Source: Paramecium tetraurelia
Taxonomy: Eukaryota > Ciliophora > Oligohymenophorea > Peniculida > Parameciidae
Reading direction: 5' to 3'
Assembly (NCBI RefSeq): GCF_000165425.1
Contig: NW_001798998.1
Location: forward strand, 176,835-240,834
DNA length: 64,000 bases
A program made the position numbers and the translations under genes. This document shows positions 53,910 to 64,000 of the stretch, in pieces. Below the pieces are notes generated by a model. The model was not told the origin of the DNA. It saw only the letters and a program-made list of their open reading frames with translations, and did no database searches. Position 1 is the first letter of the stretch; each line of letters opens with the position of its first letter.

Positions 53910-54483
53910 AAAATTATTCAATTATCAATTCCATACTTCCTTAAATATAAGCGAAGATAGAACATTCTAGAAAAAAAAATTTTTTATTAATCTCATTATA
54001 ATAAACCAAATATAAAATCATATTAATCAAAAATTGCATCATATATTACACTAATTTTTATTAAATACACACCTGGAACCTATTAATATTTGAATTCTTG
54101 ATACATTTTAAATCATTCAATTCTTTCAAATAATTGAAAAAGAACAAACTAAATCTATAATTAATGAGTTTCTATTTGAAAATTAAGCAAGTTTATTATT
54201 AATAATTTAAGGTTTATTGTTTAAAAAAAAATAATATTTTTCAATTCTAAGAATTTTGATTTATACTACAATTCTATTTGTAATATACGATCTTAAATAA
54301 TAGTATTTTATTAATATAAATTTATAAGTAATAATATTAAAGATATTAGGTAAAATAAATCACAGCTATTTATTTTCTATTCTCTACTTTGATATTATTT
54401 AATATGAAATAGTGGAGGCAAGAACGAATTGGAATAAAATACTATAATCTTTATAATTGCTTAATATTTTGAATTTAAAATGC
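53910..54483. other. AT-rich intergenic gap
   Basis: About 570 bases with long A/T runs and no protein-like frame. It separates two minus-strand genes and should hold the promoter of the RING-H2 gene. Confidence 0.45.
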
Positions 54484-54851
54484 TCAAATTGCACCAACAA
54501 TTCTTGGAATAAATCCTTTAATTAGCTCAATAACAGGCATCATTCTTCCACCTGAAGGTCCCTAATCATCACCATTATTTTCATCGTCGGAATACTCTTC
54601 TTATTATTATAAAGTTTCATCGGAATCCTATTCTTTTTGAGTGGCTTCTTCGACATATTCACTTTCCTATAATAAATATTGGTTTAAGAGAGATCTGACA
54701 GGAATTGATTAAACTTTATTCTATGAATTGAGTGTATGATTACCTATTCAAAAAAGTAGACTTTATCATTCAAGGTGATTTCAGTGTCTGGGACAACACA
54801 AATAGCTTGTCTCATATTTTTTAGGAGTGTTGTAGACAAGCGTGCAATCAT
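54484..54851 (-). CDS. Small acidic protein with a hydrophobic C-terminus, 114 aa
   Basis: Two exons joined by a 23-nt intron (54721-54743, GTAATCAT..CATAG), 115 codons. The N-terminal half has alternating hydrophobic residues (RQAICVVPDTEITLNDKVYF). The middle is very acidic (ESEYVEEATQKEQDSDETLQ, EEYSDDENNGDDQG). The end, GGRMMPVIELIKGFIPRIVG followed by AI, is hydrophobic and amphipathic and could be a tail anchor, but it is short. No family is recognised. It begins 64 bases after the stop of the AGC kinase on the same strand. A mitochondrial outer-membrane or tail-anchored role is only a guess from the layout. Confidence 0.55.
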
Positions 54852-54915
54852 TGATAAACTAAAGTTGATTAATTTATTTAATGGGTTTGATTAAAATATT
54901 ATATTATTTTGTTGT

Positions 54916-56352
54916 TCATTTTTTAATGGTAGCACCTTATTGCATGCTGGGTTGATAGGTGAAATTTGAAAAATTTTAATTCGGTAATAAGGTACCATTG
55001 ACAGGTGTGTCTTTAGCAATTTACTTGGTCATTCCTTCATCAAAGTACTTCAACTCCTTTTTGTCGAATTTATAAGGCGGTTGGATCTACATATATATGA
55101 TAGGGATTGATACTCTATGCTAAATGATTTCTGCCATATCGATGCCAATAAAGAAATCATGCTTCATGATATCATATCCATCATTTTCATATCCTAAACG
55201 TTTTTTTGGCTAAGAAAATGAAAAAGAAGTAAGTTACATCTACAACCAATAGTTACTCCAATATAGATCGAGCATTTTCAGATAAATATGAAGGATATGG
55301 TATCGGTTAAGTTAATATCCTGCGAATCATTTCCTTTTTGTTTTCTTTGTAATGAGGAGGGGCTCCAACTAGCATTTCATACAGCAAAGCTCCAAAACTC
55401 CACCAATCACAGGTCTTATCATAGCCAGTTTCTAAGGAAGGTGATAGGAATAATAAAAACTTGTGGTGAGTATTTCAGGAGCCAAATATTCGGGAGTTCC
55501 ACATAAGCTGAATGCAGTTTCGTCTTCTTCCATCATAATTTTGGAGAGACCGAAATCAGTCAATTTGATGTGACCAGTTTCATCAAGCAAAATGTTCTCT
55601 GGTTTAAGATCTCTGTAGATGATATGGTTTTCATGTAAATATTGTAATCCCAATAGGATTTCTGCTGCATAAAACTTAGCTACATCTTCCTTGAATCTTC
55701 CCACTTTTCTTAAATGATAAAATAGTTCTCCGCCTGGCATATAGTCTACAACAAGATACAATTTATATTATGATTAAAATGCATATCTCAATCTTACTAA
55801 AAAGATACTAGAACATGTTGCCAAAATAATTCTCTCAGTCTCCGTATGACGTTTTTATCTCTCATTCTTGATATTCTTCTTCTGCAACACCTTCATTGCG
55901 TAATATTTTGCTATCTCTAAATATATCCAATACAATTCGATTTATATTGAACCAACATAACCTTCCCGAAGGATCCCTTTCCCAACACCTTCAACAATCT
56001 GAAACTGTCGATATTGACTTTCTGAGTTTGCAAACCCTGTCCCTCAGGTTCTTATGTTTTTGATGCTATGTCCAATTATTTTGTATTTTCCTAAAATTCT
56101 AAGAAGCACAATCATACGTTGGACAATTTGATGAATTCATCTTTCTCCACTTACAATTCTGGGTCATCGGTCATCTCTGTTTAATTCTAATTTGTAATTT
56201 CGTTTGTCTAACCATCTCCACTAGCTCCATAATCGAAATGTGAATTTACGTTTAGGTTTCATTATTGATCCTTAGACTGATTCTGGTTTCTTGACTTCCT
56301 ATCCTCCCAATAATTTCTCCTCGTCGTAATCGCGATAACACATATTCCCCAT
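54916..56352 (-). CDS. AGC-family protein kinase, 434 aa
   Basis: Ser/Thr kinase with complete catalytic motifs: [17 protein letters not shown] (glycine loop), [12 protein letters not shown] (Lys), [18 protein letters not shown] (hinge), [25 protein letters not shown], and [13 protein letters not shown] (activation loop). The AGC tail is present: a turn-like DTPVNG and the hydrophobic motif NFSNFTY near the end. MGNMC at the start suggests N-myristoylation plus palmitoylation. There is no PH, C1 or C2 domain in the first 100 residues. Five introns were needed: 56225-56249, 56091-56117, 55911-55933, 55432-55460, 55210-55237. Spliced length is exactly 435 codons. It is closest to the SGK/S6K/PKA-like group; the exact branch cannot be assigned by eye. 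Confidence 0.9.
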
Positions 56353-56579
56353 ATTAATTAAAATACTTTATATTAATATTAAGTCATTCGAAACGAAGAA
56401 TAATAATTATAAGAGAACACAAAAAGGAGGGGATTATGATGTGCAATTTTAATGTATTCAAGTCGTCATTAAAATAATTATAAATATGGATTAATAGTTT
56501 GGCATCAGATTTAATAAAGATAAAGAATAAAATACAGTATTTTTGAGATATAATGAATGAATTTTATCATATACTCAAT

Positions 56580-57136
56580 TCAACTTTTTGAATTGCTCAA
56601 TTCGAGATTTCTATTAATGTATAAAATTCTTACTAATTGTTTTATGGAATAATCTTGTCTTCTGGTTAAACTATCCCTTTGATCAATTGCCTTTTACTTT
56701 TGTTATTTCTCCTCCATCAATTGATTCATTACAGATTGTATTTCTCCTCTTTGTATAAAATTATAAACCTTACTCTAATGACCTTTGAAGTTTTCTTGGA
56801 GACTGAGGCAACATAGTGTCGACCAATGAGTTTATGATCGACACCCTATCGCAAGGCATGGAGCACGAACGAATATGAAAAAACCTACTTGCCTGCCTTT
56901 CTTTATACTATTGTCGGATTTATTCAACTATGGCAATACATTGTTGGACCACATCCTAAGATTTATTAGAAACGGGTGAAACAACAGTCTAAATTTTAGT
57001 AGATGATCCATTCACTGTCGAAGATTATCTAGTCAGTTTCCTAATGAATTTATTTGGAGATGGTGCATCCTATCGAATTATGATGCTATTATACAGGATT
57101 AGTGCAACCAGAAGGTGGCCTAGTTGCAAACTCCAT
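56580..57136 (-). CDS. Hypothetical coiled-coil-like protein, 162 aa
   Basis: Proposed model with two introns, 57070-57094 (25 nt) and an unusually long 43-nt one at 56846-56888, giving exactly 163 codons. The product starts MEFATRPPSGCTNPDAPSPN, then a Ser/Thr-rich part, then helical segments SNKSQDVVQQCIAIVEQIRQ and IQRGEIQSVMNQLMEEKQQK. No motif is recognised. The second intron is long for this genome, so that junction is uncertain; two shorter introns or an unspliced reading through it would change about 40 residues. It ends upstream of the EFHC-like gene start region on the same strand. Confidence 0.5.
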
Positions 57137-57220
57137 AATGTTCAATGAATTTCTCTTTTTGATCATTATTTTTTGTTTATGTAATAAATGTATCTGTTTA
57201 TATAATAATTAATAAATTGA

Positions 57221-59228
57221 TCAAGCTCTTTTGCCTCCCAAGGATTCCCACAATGATTGCATACACAATTTCCACTCTCCATTCCTATCAAATTCTCTCA
57301 TCAAGAAATATTGCTCTTGCAAAGTTAAATTAAACCCTAATTCCAACAAACCTTATGACAACTCCTCAAAATCAATGTATCCCTTAAGTTATTTATCCAA
57401 TTTCCTATATTCATAAATGGCCATTAATACTTCATCAAGTCCAACAAGAAAGTATCGAAATTTGGATATCCATCTGCAAATAACCTTAATTTGGCTATGA
57501 TTTGAGAGATGTCAGCCTCTTTGAAAACGTCTGGCTTTTGTCTCATATAATTAATCGTGAATTCATCTGCCCTCATCAATTAGAATTTGTAGACATTAAA
57601 TTAGACAATGCCTCCCAATTAGAAATCCTTAGATTAATCGTAAGAATAAGTACCTTCTCAGTATAATAATCATTGGTTAATGGATTCTTTTATCTGGATC
57701 TCTCTTGGAATTTGCCACCCTTTTCAAATAATCATATTAGAATACCCATATTCCACTGTTCCTTTCAGATGTTTGATACACCTAGACAGTATCATCCCCG
57801 CAGTAGAAGGATATTATGAATCTTCTGGAATTCTCCTCTCTAACCTCACTGATCTATCTGGCTTCGAATCTGAGGATGAATTAATCTTAAGTGAAATTCT
57901 TTCGAACATCCTTCTTGGGTGGTTTTGGTTACAATGAGTACACTGATCCCAAGGAATCCTCCTCGTATCCATAACCATTATAGGGTGGAACAGGTTGATA
58001 AACCTTTTTGCCTCTCTCCTATTTTAATGTGGCAGGTCTTTGCATAGATTCAAATATATTACTTTTATTGGATTCCTAAAACATTCAAATAGTATTCCTT
58101 TGTGAAATCATCACATCCATAAATGAAGCATTCTCTTCCATAGATCTTGACTGTATTTCCACAAATTAGATCTTGAGGACTGTAAAATTCTTCCTTCTTA
58201 AGTGTCATTCCTGGATAATGAGTAAGAATAGGAGTTTTAGGGATCTTCTATCTTCTCAACATCAATGGATAAGGATCCTTTCCTGAGTTCTATTTTCTCA
58301 CTTCTTTGACTTCGCATGTATCATCAGCCAAGTAATAGTTTAATGTGTAATAATTCAGTTAACCTTCGATGGAGGCATCATCCCAAATGACATCAAAAGA
58401 GAGGACTTTTCTATCATTTTATAGATATTTATTAAGTCCTCCATTAGGATGTCCTCCTCCTAGTTTGACTTCAAAATATTCTTTGTATTCTTTGGTGTCA
58501 GGTGGATTGATTTTGAGCTCTTTAGTTTCCCGTATGTTTTCAAAATTATCTCTTGGCATTTGTTCTGGTAAAGTCAAAGGCTTGCCCATATATTCGTAGA
58601 ATTCTCTGGTGTAAGTGTCACAATCTTGAATTCTGAAGACCTAGAAAAATAAAAATTGGATGTTACTCTTTCATAAAAATTGATGTTGGAGCACAATTGA
58701 ATATCTTCCCATTAGTAAAAGTCGTTCTTTCCCAGTTTTTTTGGGATCTTCTGTCTCTTGATGAATAGACCTTGAGGGATTCCAGCATTAGGGACTCTGG
58801 GCTACGATTTTAATATTAATATAATGTACTTCTGTCACATGTATTGTTCCATCTGATAAATAGTAATAAATGATGACTTTTCTGATTCTGAAGTTCTCGT
58901 TTGGGTTTTCAACAACGGATTCTTGGAAGTAACCAAAGAAACGTAAAACAGCTCGATCATATTTCAACCAGGGTGGTTGGATGCGAGGGATGTAATCATT
59001 TTCTGGTGGTTGTCTACTCCCATAAGTCAGATTGGGAGGAGCGTTGAATTTCATGGAATCCATTAGGTTTGGATCGAATTCCTCGTGGATGAAGTTGGTT
59101 TTCTCTTGCACAGTGCCATTGATGTGTGAAAATTGCTGAGTTTTGTGATGATTTTCTTTGAAGGGATCTGAGAAGACATGGCCAGGCAGGAATGGGACTT
59201 GCTTTGGGAATTGTGAATTGAGGGACAT
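57221..59228 (-). CDS. EFHC1/Rib72-like ciliary microtubule inner protein, 616 aa
   Basis: Three DM10 domains and a C-terminal EF-hand region, the architecture of EFHC1/EFHC2 and Tetrahymena/Chlamydomonas Rib72, proteins inside the doublet microtubule A-tubule of cilia. The start has the family phrases QVPFLPGHVFSDPFKENHHK and KYDRAVLRFFGYFQESVVEN, then RIRKVIIYYYLSDGTIHVTE. The second DM10 includes SFDVIWDDASIEGQLNYYTL and the third QFILRFEARQIS and FYCGDDTVQVYQTSERNSGI. The end has GYIDFEELSQGLLELGFNLT with a weak calcium loop. Six introns (58802-58829, 58641-58666, 58038-58062, 57720-57745, 57628-57653, 57405-57430) leave exactly 617 codons. Divergent from the pseudokinase, 164 bases apart. 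Confidence 0.9.
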
Positions 59229-59392
59229 GTATATATAATAAAAATATAACTGATTATCTATTGTGGGGGATATGCAATATGAAATAAACAAAAAAGAGAG
59301 TTAGCTATATAAAAAATTAAAAACCTACCAACATTGAATGGATCCTCAATCTCTTGGATCAAATACCCAAATATTAGCTATAGCAATCGAAT
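59229..59392. promoter_or_regulatory. Shared upstream region, EFHC-like and pseudokinase genes
   Basis: 164 bases between two divergent starts. An alternative upstream ATG at 59338 opens a short frame that ends after about 30 codons, so it could be a short upstream ORF of the pseudokinase gene. No named motif. Confidence 0.35.
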
Positions 59393-60895
59393 ATGAAGAA
59401 AATTTCAGCAGCCTAATTGAGTAATCTTCAAGAATGTGATCAATTGCTGAAATCGAGTTTGTACACTTTCGATACAAAAATCAACAAATTCACATAGATG
59501 TCATTTACACTCTACCCCAACATGCTCATTGGAGACAATCAGGAGTACTTGGTCTTGTCGTCCTGCATAATGAGCAAGAAGATAATCCAATATAAGGAAT
59601 TTACAGCCCAAGGAGTCCAATTGCTCAATAATCAAGGCAACCTATTCTTATTTTACGAGTCTTACGTTTAGCAATTAAATGTACGACAGTCAATTATTAT
59701 TTCTAGTGGGAGAAGCAATTGAAGAGATTTTCCAAACAATAAAATTTTTCCAATAAATACACAATTCAAGAGAAACTTTCTATATAAAATCATTACGCTT
59801 GTGTGAAGAACAAAAACAGTATATATATTTATATGAACCAAAGATCGTGTCTATACTGTTTAACTCATAAGATTGTCGAGTCTGAGTGAATAACTTTATG
59901 AAGCTCTGATGAACGAAATAAACATCTTAATGTGTTTCAAACAAAATGGATTGCATCAGTTCCACTCTTTATTTGAGGATGGAGACATCCTCTACATATT
60001 GTATGACTATTGGGTAGGAGACACTTTGTATAAATTGATCCAACAAGGGTTTAAATTGACAGCTTCTTAAATAGCCCAAATAATCTTCCAGATTGTCAAA
60101 GTGGTTCGTTTTTTGCACCAGAATAATCTATATCATGGAGCCATACTTCCGACCAATATAATTTTGCACAGAGTGACAACTCCTTCGAATCAATAAGGAC
60201 AATAATTGAAAATTACGATATTCAATTTTGCCTATAGAGATGCGAATCAATACAGTTTGGCTTGGCTGAATAAGAAAGTGCCAAAGTAATGGATACCGCC
60301 TGAATTTAACATCCTACAGATCAAACCTGAGTTTTCTAATATTGATGGATATCAAATTGGAGTCTTGTTGTACTATTTGACCTTCCACACAAATGCTAAC
60401 AAATCATAATTGTCATTTTACAAATCGCTAGATAATTTTAAAATAGATTATCAATGGTTGAAGTCAATAAAATAGGAATAATAAAAGGAATACTCCTTTT
60501 CTCTGATTGAATTGTTGTGTGGGTTGTTGGACCCAGATTTTTAGAATAGGATTACTTTGAACAACGCTTTAGCTCATTAGTGGTTAACAAATCAGAGACA
60601 AAAATAAAATGTTTAAAATGAGAAACCTAAGATATTGCCATCTTTGAGGACAATATTGGAATTGAGAGAGCAAAGTTCTTGTGAAATGCTTTCATCTCGA
60701 CTTGGTAAGGAGGAACTGCATGTAACAAGTTCAAGCGAGGATGATGTGGAGTTCTGTGATGATGAATACATACATAGAATTTCAAAAGAAAATAATAAAA
60801 TACCATATTATTAAAATATACTGAATTTGATTCCAAACAAACATCCATCTAGAAGTAAATAAGTTATAGATTAATGTTAAGAGAGTTAATTTTGA
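59393..60895 (+). CDS. Probable pseudokinase with PH-like N-terminus, 483 aa
   Basis: The N-terminal ~100 residues (QMSFTLYPNMLIGDNQEYLV, then EFTAQGVQLLNNQGNLFLFY) look like a PH-type beta unit. A kinase-like fold follows (YTIQEKLSIQNHYACVKNKN, EQLYEALMNEINILMCF, hinge YILYDYWVGDTLYKLIQQGF). The catalytic residues are gone: the ATP-binding Lys strand reads VYTVQLI, the HRD loop reads YHGAILPTN without Asp, and the DFG position reads IFNFAYR. Later C-lobe landmarks remain (IPPEFNILQIK, IDGYQIGVLLYYLTF, LLDPDFQNRITLNNALAHQW). It should therefore act as a scaffold or regulator and not an enzyme. Introns: 59681-59706 (26 nt) and 59819-59843 (25 nt). The C-terminal tail is acidic. Exact start: ATG 59393, because the earlier ATG 59338 is out of frame. 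Confidence 0.75.
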
Positions 60896-61094
60896 TTAAA
60901 TATCTATATATGTATGATTAACAATGATTTCAATATAATAATTTAAATAATTAATTGGAATCAAATATGTTTTATGAAATCTTGCTATGTAGTTCATGGC
61001 TTTGCAATGCTTTTTATTCTTTAGATCTTGAGTAATCTTCCATATATAATTTTGAAAGTTGTGGTTATTGATAGTTGAGTTGTTGATACTGATA

Positions 61095-63438
61095 ATGTTT
61101 TTGTTGTTATAATATGGCAAGGAAAGAAAAAAATATTGTATGTTTGTTTCTCCGATCATGATTATCTCACTCAACATAATATGTATGAAATAGAATATAC
61201 AATAGAAATCTTTGACAATTACAACAGATATTCCTTCATCACATTCCTACTGCCAATAGCGATTTATTAATAGAATGACAAAGAGACATTTGTGAATCGA
61301 TACTTTATGCTGATCAAGTTGTTGCATCTCCTCTTGTTGATGCTCTATTACAGTTTAATAGACTTTGACGATGGTTAGCCTCTGATCCAGTTTCTGATAG
61401 TGAGTTTGCTCATCCTAGCCAAAAATCATCATCACGAAGGGGAACCAAAGGTAACTCAAAACAACCTAACGATGATTGAGGAAACTTGCAATCTGAAGAC
61501 TCAAACCGAATACGATAAGATAACTGATGCCACTAATGGAATAGTGGGTGTAATTAAATTAAATGAATAATTTGAAATAATTTACTAGAATAAAAAATCT
61601 TCCTACTTAATGGAGGATAAATCAATCAACGAAATATTAATGCAAGCCCCCACTCTGATAGACAAATAAACCAAGTAGCTACTCCAAGAATAATGCAATA
61701 TCAAATTACAATCAGTCCAAGATTTCAGAGAATCCTTAACATAAATTTCCCTGAAAGAACTGCTCGAGATCATTAAGACGAACCTCCCTCTTCCACATTA
61801 ATTGGATGTGTATGTTCTCCAGGATTTCGAAATGTTTTACTTTTAAATTCTCATAAACAAAGAGAGTTGTGATAAAACAACCTATAATATAGTGTTCTAG
61901 GATATGTCTGATTATTCTCATTACATCAAGAAGAAACACTCTCAAACAACTATGAAACAACTATTCAAGAGTTTCAGTCATGAGTTGAATACCTCTTTGA
62001 ATTACATCTTGGCTCTGGCTCAAGTGGCTCAATGTCATGAGAATGTACCTAAGACAGTGTCAGAGAAGTATTTTCTGCCCATTTTACATTGCGGCAGGAT
62101 TATGCATAGTTTAATTAGTGACATAATGGATTACAATCTAATCTTAAGCAAATAATTCAATGTAGAAGTGAGTAATTTTAACATACCATAATTAATAAGT
62201 GAGGTTGTCGATCTATTCAAATACTAAGTAAATCAGAAACATCTTAAGATTCAATTCCAAAACAACCTTTTGAATTATGATTTAGTTAGTGACAGAAATA
62301 GAATTAGATAAATTTTAATCAATTTAGTATCAAATGCACAAAAATTCACTTTTTCTGGTTAAATCAGAATCCAAGTAGGAGCAGTCGTCAACAATAAATA
62401 ATTATGTGTTATCTTCCATGTATTCGATACAGGCATTGGAATGAAACAAGATGAAGTGGAACGATTGCATCAACTCTTGTCTTCAGGCATACCATAATCA
62501 GCTAGAATCTCACAAAATACAGCTGGATTTGGATTGGGATTATATATTTCCAACAAGATTGCTGAAGTGCTGAGTCAAACTCGATATGAGAAGGGAGGAG
62601 GATTGAGATTCGAATCAAAATATTAATCAGGGTTTCATGCTTGGTTCATGGCTAGAAATTAATCCTACAGTCCTGTCTATTAATAAAGCAATCCTACACC
62701 CATTGTTCGCATCAGAAAGAAGATCTAAATAGATACCATGGAATCGCAAATAAGCAGAGTCAATGCATTACCAATGAGATAGAAGTTTTCGTAGATCCTT
62801 GGAATCAAAGATTTCAAATCAGAAAGAGGATTGAATAAAGAATTGTCACTCAAATTGCGTTAACCACCATCCAAAATAGCAAGAGAATTGTTTCTTGCTG
62901 CAATTTCATCTGAAAGGAGAATTGAATCACTTAGTATCAATTAAGAGACAAATGATTAAGAATTTCAGAATAGAATCAAACATTTGAATGAAAATTGTAC
63001 AAATAATTAGAAATGCAATTGTCCTCAAATTCTGATCGTTGATGATGAATAAATAAATATCATGGCTTTGTCAATGATGCTTGATCAAATGGGCTACTCA
63101 AGTGACTCAGTATTCAATGGAGAAGAATGTGTCAACCTCATCTTCAGTAATCAGAAGAAATGTAATGTATAATCTACTATTCTGTAGCCAAATGTAATAA
63201 ATGCAGATCCTAACAATATCGTATGATCTTCATGGATATCAACATGCCAATCTTAGATGGCATACAAGCAACAGTCAGAATCAAATCCAAATACTCCAAC
63301 ATCATAGTTATTGCATGCACTGCCTTCTCGGACACAGAAACTCGAAACATTTGTTATAAAAGCGGAATGAGTTATCACATTCAAAAACCAGTCAAAAAAG
63401 ACTAACTCATTGAAATACTATCTTATTATTTAAATTGA
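61095..63438 (+). CDS. Membrane-bound hybrid histidine kinase, ~764 aa
   Basis: A two-component sensor. N-terminal hydrophobic segments (about residues 1-110; FITFLLPIAIY, LIKLLHLLLLMLYYSL, PLIQFLIVSLLILA) predict several membrane spans. The H-box is FKSFSHELNTSLNYI with the phospho-His. The ATPase part has ILINLVSNAQKF (N), FDTGIGMKQ (G1) and GFGLGLYISNKIAEV (G2). The receiver at the C-terminus has ILIVDDEQINI, the phospho-acceptor Asp in MIFMDINMPILDG, ACTAFSD and the Lys in HIQKPVKK. Introns: 61183-61205 (23 nt) and 63162-63187 (26 nt), giving exactly 765 codons. The start is the weakest part: upstream hydrophobic codons are open without an ATG, so an extra 5' exon is possible. Signal and downstream partner are unknown. 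Confidence 0.82.
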
Positions 63439-63490
63439 TTATATATATAAGTATTTAAGTCTGTTTCATATTTAAACAAAATAACAACTT

Positions 63491-64000
63491 TCATTTCTCC
63501 TCTTTACCATATACCTTATCTATCTCCGTGTGATTCAATCCCTTTGTCTCCTTTACAGAAAAGTAAAAAAATAAAATGCTGCTGACTGTTAATATTGCGA
63601 ATACTACAAAAGATCCACTCATCTGCAAACTACTGAGCATGAAAGGGAATATGTATAAGACCAGTAATTGCCAGGCGTATAGAGTCACAAAACAAAAGTA
63701 AGTTCCCTCACTTGAATTTATCTCAGGAGTCATAGACTATTTATAACTAACTTAATTACCCAAGTGATTGGACCCAATGTTAAAGCGTACAAAAATGAAA
63801 ACAAACATATTACTATAAACTTTACTATTACTGCTGCCATAACGTCAGTGTAACTCAAGCCAATTATTAATATTTGACATATTATCATAAAAAATAATCC
63901 TGACAATAGGATAATTCGTTTTCCCCATTTTCTATAAACAAATGATGATATGAAAGCAGGGGTAAATTATACAATGCCTAAAATCAGTGTAAAGAATGTA
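63491..64000 (-). CDS. MFS sugar-transporter-like protein, 3' end
   Basis: The last ~160 codons of a major-facilitator transporter; the gene continues past the right edge. Visible are hydrophobic spans (LILGIVQFTPAFISSFVYRK, WGKRIILLSGLFFMIICQIL, FVVFAILTVSSILFFYFSV) and a family-typical GPITW ... MTPEI junction, which in sugar transporters reads like GPIxWxYxPEI. It ends with the KETKGLNHTEIDKVY element that follows the last helix in sugar porters. A 23-nt intron (63737-63759) joins GPITW to SMTPEI. Substrate is not determinable from the fragment. Confidence 0.82.

Noticed and set aside
55432-55761. A short 109-residue kinase
   Set aside because: It is only one exon of the five-intron AGC kinase; the tail residues after APEIL are intron read-through.
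60896-61177. 93-codon minus-strand frame between the pseudokinase and histidine kinase
   Set aside because: Low-complexity Asn/Ile/Tyr composition, no motif, and it overlaps the likely 5' end of the histidine kinase gene on the other strand.

Overview
The window reads as macronuclear DNA of a ciliate, most likely Paramecium. Long open frames appear only when TAA and TAG are read as glutamine and TGA is the sole stop. The sequence is strongly AT-rich, genes are packed a few tens to a few hundred bases apart on both strands, and introns are tiny (about 20-35 nt, GT..AG, mostly GTA..TAG). Spliced models with these introns give exact reading frames for nearly every gene. Species-level assignment is inference.

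Left third (1-25 kb): a UBR-box ubiquitin ligase running off the left edge; small unknown proteins; an HP1-like chromo/chromo-shadow protein divergent from a SPAG17/PF6 central-apparatus gene; a KDM4-like JmjN/JmjC histone demethylase; a 2 kb stretch of decayed coding sequence, part of it resembling a heat-shock factor; a short SANT/Myb protein; a RasGEF-like protein; two coiled-coil proteins; a two-vWA-domain protein; a START-domain protein; adenosine kinase; a second SANT/Myb protein.

Middle (25-46 kb): a Q-rich protein with a FAIM-like N-terminus and endocytic motifs; then a 13 kb gene encoding a HECT ubiquitin ligase of about 4,286 residues with an MGCC start; a mu-class glutathione transferase divergent from a dual-specificity phosphatase; GET3; and a MAP3K-like kinase.

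Right third (46-64 kb): a protein with four RING-like fingers; the HAP2/GCS1 gamete fusogen; a RING-H2 protein; an AGC kinase; an EFHC/Rib72 ciliary microtubule inner protein; a pseudokinase; a membrane hybrid histidine kinase; and the 3' end of a sugar-transporter-like MFS gene at the right edge.

Themes: ubiquitin ligation (UBR, HECT, four-RING, RING-H2), ciliary axoneme (SPAG17, EFHC/Rib72), chromatin (HP1, KDM4), signalling kinases, and sexual fusion (HAP2). Gene order looks like ordinary eukaryotic neighbours and not a co-regulated cluster. No tRNA, rRNA, CRISPR array or transposon was recognised. All gene models were translated by eye without database searches; intron positions rest on splice motifs, frame restoration and family similarity.
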